Source of the DNA: Dreissena polymorpha
Taxonomy: Eukaryota; Mollusca; Bivalvia; Myida; Dreissenidae
DNA: 64,000 bases
NCBI RefSeq assembly: GCF_020536995.1
Contig: NC_068355.1
Location: 123,416,037 to 123,480,036 of the forward strand
Reading direction: 5' to 3'
This document shows positions 63,201 through 64,000 of this stretch, piece by piece. The notes beneath the pieces were generated by a model that did not search any database, was not told where the DNA came from, and saw nothing but the letters and a program-made list of their open reading frames with translations. The stretch's first letter is position 1; the number at the start of each line of letters is the position of its first letter. A program made the position numbers and the translations under genes.

Positions 63201-64000
63201 AACGTGCTGATTGCTTTTATTAATTTAGGTGTTATCTTAACAAACTATAAAGTGTGGGCGTAAAAGCTCTTTAGAATAAAAACAAAACTACTGGTGAATA
63301 CCTTCAGAAATTACTGGTTGCAAATACAATGCTTGTAGTTATATTAAAGGGCATACCACAAATTAATCTTGTGTCATCTAATTTATTAGAACCTCCCTTC
63401 ATTTGCTTCTAGGGAAATAATGTCCAAGTTTCAGTTGCTTCCTTATATCAAGTTACATGTAATACTTTTTATTTGATGACACAATTCATAACTTACTAGT
63501 ATTTGTATAGATTAATCTGCTTTTTATCTTAACAACCATGACAATAAATCATTCTTTGAGCTATGAAGACCCTAATACCAAAAAATGTGCTGTTAAAATA
63601 ATTGTTATGTCATTTATAACAAATTATGAATCACTGTCTGCTTTGGAAAGTATAGGTTGGTTATCATGGCACATCATGCATGACATTAAAACAAAATAAA
63701 AATAAGAAAATATACGAATTGCTCTAATGTCATGCAGAAAAAAAAGAGATTGGATATTTTGTTTCTTGCAGTCTTGATCAAGAGGCTGATCTGCACCATA
63801 CAAACCAGTTTAATGAGGATAACAGAGTTGCACAAAAAGGAAAAATCATCACTGAGCCAGTGTATGTCCCAACAAGAACCTTCTCTCACACAGATCAGTA
63901 CAAGGTGTTCAATCAATGAGCCTGGCCAAGGGGCACTGGATGACCTTGGGAAACGACAGGGCCGTGTTTTGGAGCAGCTGAAACGTCAGAAGGTCCTTGT
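48189..64000 (+). CDS. Unrecognised Ser/Lys-rich coiled-coil protein (8 exons, open at the right edge)
   Basis: Exons 48189-48298, 48675-48712, 51042-51103, 51333-51455, 52864-53358, 58742-58841, 63030-63095 and 63772-64000 join in phase for 407 codons and continue past the window. The ATG sits in a good context (gcaaacATGG). The N-terminal half is polar and Ser/Thr-rich and probably disordered, with a Lys/Asn/Ser-rich stretch in exon 5 (KSKSNKCLKENKEKN). From about residue 250 onward heptad-like segments appear: HIDRLQSRLERLVDTLD, SSLQKNIHGKLQKVESY, KVLELINLVKHFNRLDL and DLGKRQGRVLEQLKRQKV. No signal peptide or TM segment, so it is likely intracellular. The layout would suit a centrosomal or ciliary scaffold, but I cannot name a family. 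Introns hold several repeats, and more small exons may be missing. Confidence 0.75.
48675..48712 (+). CDS. Coiled-coil gene exon 2
   Basis: 38 bp, tgtttcag to GCAAAG|gtactt. Encodes LMNTPGRCSTSK. Very short, supported by both sites and phase. Confidence 0.6.
49182..50690 (+). repeat. Hairpin-plus-tandem element, family E copy 2 (interrupted, 3' end missing)
   Basis: Begins CAGCTCATCTATTTTTAAA, is split by an insertion at about 49205-49480, then continues CATCACCTTGGCTTCGG with the same 165-bp units as 9948-11201. The usual CTCTTGTT end is not found after the C-run. Confidence 0.78.
49205..49480. repeat. TIR element nested in family E copy 2
   Basis: Left AGGTGTCAATGTTCAGGATT and right CCAATTGACACCCC give an inverted GGTGTCAAT end. 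CAGGATTATT/CAGGATTTTA motifs occur near both ends. Confidence 0.55.
51042..51103 (+). CDS. Coiled-coil gene exon 3
   Basis: 62 bp, ttgttttacag to ACAAAA|gtgagt, phase 1 to 0. Encodes AYTQSTATSPLIPFQVCNTK. Confidence 0.7.
51333..51455 (+). CDS. Coiled-coil gene exon 4
   Basis: 123 bp, caccttccag to GTACAG|gtatgg, phase 0 to 0. Encodes AMDQYTDSSSEMSEPL followed by IPLISQRAANIILSG. Confidence 0.8.
51955..52312. repeat. Family H copy 2: TIR element beside a long hairpin
   Basis: TTTATCCCACTTTTATAGCG and AAAAAGTGGGATAAATAG are inverted ends of a 190-bp unit. Next to it GATCAGGTTTATCATGC and GCATGATAAACCTGATC form a hairpin with the apex GCCAAGGCTCGTGC. Confidence 0.75.
52864..53358 (+). CDS. Coiled-coil gene exon 5 (largest)
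   Basis: 495 bp, tttgttttcag to AAACAG|gtataa, 165 codons, phase 0 to 0. A Gln/Glu/Ser start (TNCQEEQFEESQSLLP), a Lys/Asn-rich disordered middle, then the first coiled-coil segment (HIDRLQSRLERLVDTLD). Confidence 0.85.
53874..54890 (+). repeat. Hairpin-plus-tandem element, family K
   Basis: TATGCTCCCCCAAAAATTTT closes on GGGGGGAGCATA. CGTCTGTCCGTCCGTG follows, then about five 165-bp units (TCCGGGCTATTTCTCAGCAA), and end TTTGGGGAGCATCACCCGTC + CCGACGGTTTCTTGT. Confidence 0.88.
55354..55622. repeat. Family H copy 3: 120-bp near-perfect hairpin
   Basis: GTGGTCGTTTTGTATTGAAT and ATTCAATACAAAATGACCAC bound a stem that also pairs GTCATCTAAATAAAGATAAA with its inverse. The apex is AAGGCTTGCCGAG. 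An AATTCGCTGGATTAATGACG segment follows, as near the other copies. Confidence 0.8.
56010..56165. repeat. MITE family M, diverged copy
   Basis: TTAAGTGTCATCCTAGATTA + GCCTGTGCAG, CTGGCTAATCAGCGG and GGATTTTTGCTGAGAAAAG. Confidence 0.65.
56375..57829 (-). repeat. Dispersed element family T copy B (inverted)
   Basis: Inverse of copy A: GATGCTGCGAAGCAGCTCGT at the left and CTGTCAGTACTTTGA at the right, with the TACCCAATTTTTTTCG minisatellite at 57530-57740. Confidence 0.85.
57855..58700. repeat. Inverted-end structure carrying the mini-gene
   Basis: ATAGTGCAGTCATTGAAATTC at the left is matched by GCGAATTTCGACGACTGATAG at the right. Beside them, GTCGGGCTAGTA and TGTCGGACTAGTG, and CAAGCCCG motifs, recur on both sides. 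Confidence 0.5.
58012..58365 (-). CDS. Possible two-exon mini-gene (46 aa) inside an inverted-end structure
   Basis: Exon 58365-58315 reads MAEQLSFKYVVEECESV and ends GTG|gtaact. Exon 58101-58012 follows a good acceptor (cttatttcag) and reads an acidic tail, DPKEAGSDDKEANLDEDE to YSKD, then TGA. Both are phase 0. Without splicing the first ORF stops at 58270 (31 aa). The stop overlaps an AATAAA (TGAATAAA). It may be a captured gene fragment rather than a working gene. I do not recognise the protein. Confidence 0.4.
58742..58841 (+). CDS. Coiled-coil gene exon 6
   Basis: 100 bp, gaatgtttcag to AATGCAG|gtaatc, phase 0 to 1. Encodes MLVIEASVSQCISSLQ and a second helical segment. Intron bases 1-4 (gtaa) are followed immediately by a dispersed repeat starting at 58846. 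Confidence 0.8.
59268..59692. repeat. TIR element nested in copy C
   Basis: Ends ACAGAGTTTTCCCT and AAGGGAAAACCCTGTG are inverted. It contains GGCCGCCGGCC and a 48-bp direct duplication (GGCGCTTCTCATTGGCTGAT) at about 59512-59605. Confidence 0.7.
60125..60530 (-). repeat. Probable tRNA-derived SINE nested in copy C
   Basis: On the minus strand a tRNA-like head has GCGCAGTGGTCAGCATGTAC (A box region) and GGTTTGATTCCCGCTTCC (B box). A conserved-looking body follows (GTCCCAACTGTCGTCAGTCT). Confidence 0.5.
60960..61012. repeat. (GGT)n and G-run
   Basis: GGTGGTGGTGGTGGTGG followed by a run of Gs. The histidine-rich reverse frame is not a gene. Confidence 0.95.
61434..61641. repeat. Palindrome-core interspersed repeat, family G copy 3
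   Basis: GGATCCAGATGAGACGCC with its inverse; ends CAGCGCTGGAACCGAATTTT and CATGCAAAGGGTTAA. Near-identical to 8936-9150. Confidence 0.82.
61885..62540. repeat. Foldback built from inverted arrays of a 35-bp unit
   Basis: GACAGTCGCTCCTACGATGT occurs as about six units on the left (61890-62090); the inverse ACATTGTAGGAGCGACTGTC occurs as about seven units on the right (62320-62540). A spacer of about 225 bp separates them. Confidence 0.9.
62560..63025. other. Intron, nothing recognised
   Basis: AT-rich intron sequence before exon 7 of the coiled-coil gene. Confidence 0.4.
63030..63095 (+). CDS. Coiled-coil gene exon 7
   Basis: 66 bp, ctgtctccag to TTTAT|gtaaga. Completes an Asp codon, then LPEDKVLELINLVKHFNR, and leaves phase 1 as the next exon needs. 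Too short to stand out as an ORF; supported by both splice sites, phase and helix-like composition. Confidence 0.65.
63772..64000 (+). CDS. Coiled-coil gene exon 8 (partial, runs off the window)
   Basis: Acceptor tttcttgcag. The frame set by phase is open to the last base and ends with a helical, charged run (DLGKRQGRVLEQLKRQKV). A second frame also looks protein-like for its first 48 codons (for example ITEPVYVPTRTFSHTDQY) but stops at about 63919, so the phase-derived frame is preferred. Confidence 0.7.

Noticed and set aside
63772-63919. Alternative frame of the last exon ending in a stop (ITEPVYVPTRTFSH...)
   Set aside because: It needs a different incoming phase from that left by the preceding exon, whereas the phase-consistent frame stays open to the window edge. 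Kept as a caveat in the exon entry.

Overview
The window looks like a repeat-rich bivalve mollusc nuclear genome. The evidence is long introns with GT-AG sites, short scattered exons, AT-rich background, and many non-autonomous elements built from a terminal hairpin plus 145-165 bp tandem units (the 'pearl'/Helitron-like style described in bivalves). From memory of these repeat families a dreissenid mussel is my best guess, but I could not check it. I found no bacterial-type gene, no CRISPR array, no intact transposase or reverse transcriptase, and no virus-like element.

Genes. (1) 6.07-20.79 kb, plus strand: a complete seven-exon gene for a 992-residue class C GPCR. It has a metabotropic-glutamate-receptor-like Venus-flytrap domain, no canonical nine-cysteine domain, seven membrane helices and a Ser/Tyr/Gly-rich tail; all intron phases agree. 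(2) 34.93-29.78 kb, minus strand: four well-supported exons plus one tentative first exon, phase-consistent over 280 codons including the stop. They encode a cysteine-containing, N-glycosylation-rich protein with a hydrophobic GPI-type tail, of unknown family. (3) 48.19 kb to the right edge, plus strand: eight phase-consistent exons (407 complete codons, open at the edge) of an unrecognised Ser/Lys/Asn-rich, coiled-coil-forming protein. (4) 58.37-58.01 kb, minus strand: a possible two-exon mini-gene inside a structure with inverted ends.

Repeats fill most of the rest. The left third carries hairpin-plus-tandem elements at 1.5-3.7, 7.26-8.28, 9.95-11.2, 12-12.7, 13-14.35, 17.29-18.5 and 21.7-22.9 kb, mostly in introns of gene 1. 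The middle has a 32-bp minisatellite (24.6-26.6 kb), a large foldback around trinucleotide tracts (26.6-28.1 kb), a dispersed 1.0-1.2 kb repeat (28.1, 40.7 and 41.75 kb), a receptor-half-site-rich array (38.76-39.9 kb) and foldbacks at 44-45 kb. The right third carries three copies of a 1.45-2 kb element with a GGGTACGAAAA minisatellite (one upstream copy at 36.1 kb), a hairpin-plus-tandem element at 53.9 kb and an array-built foldback at 61.9-62.5 kb.

Three patterns deserve most attention. One MITE family sits within about 45 bp of splice sites at six of nine copies, in two genes. Several repeat families carry nuclear-receptor-like AGGTCA half-site arrangements, including perfect IR3 and DR1 sites. 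One transposable element begins exactly at base 5 of an intron and supplies the last two bases of the splice donor.
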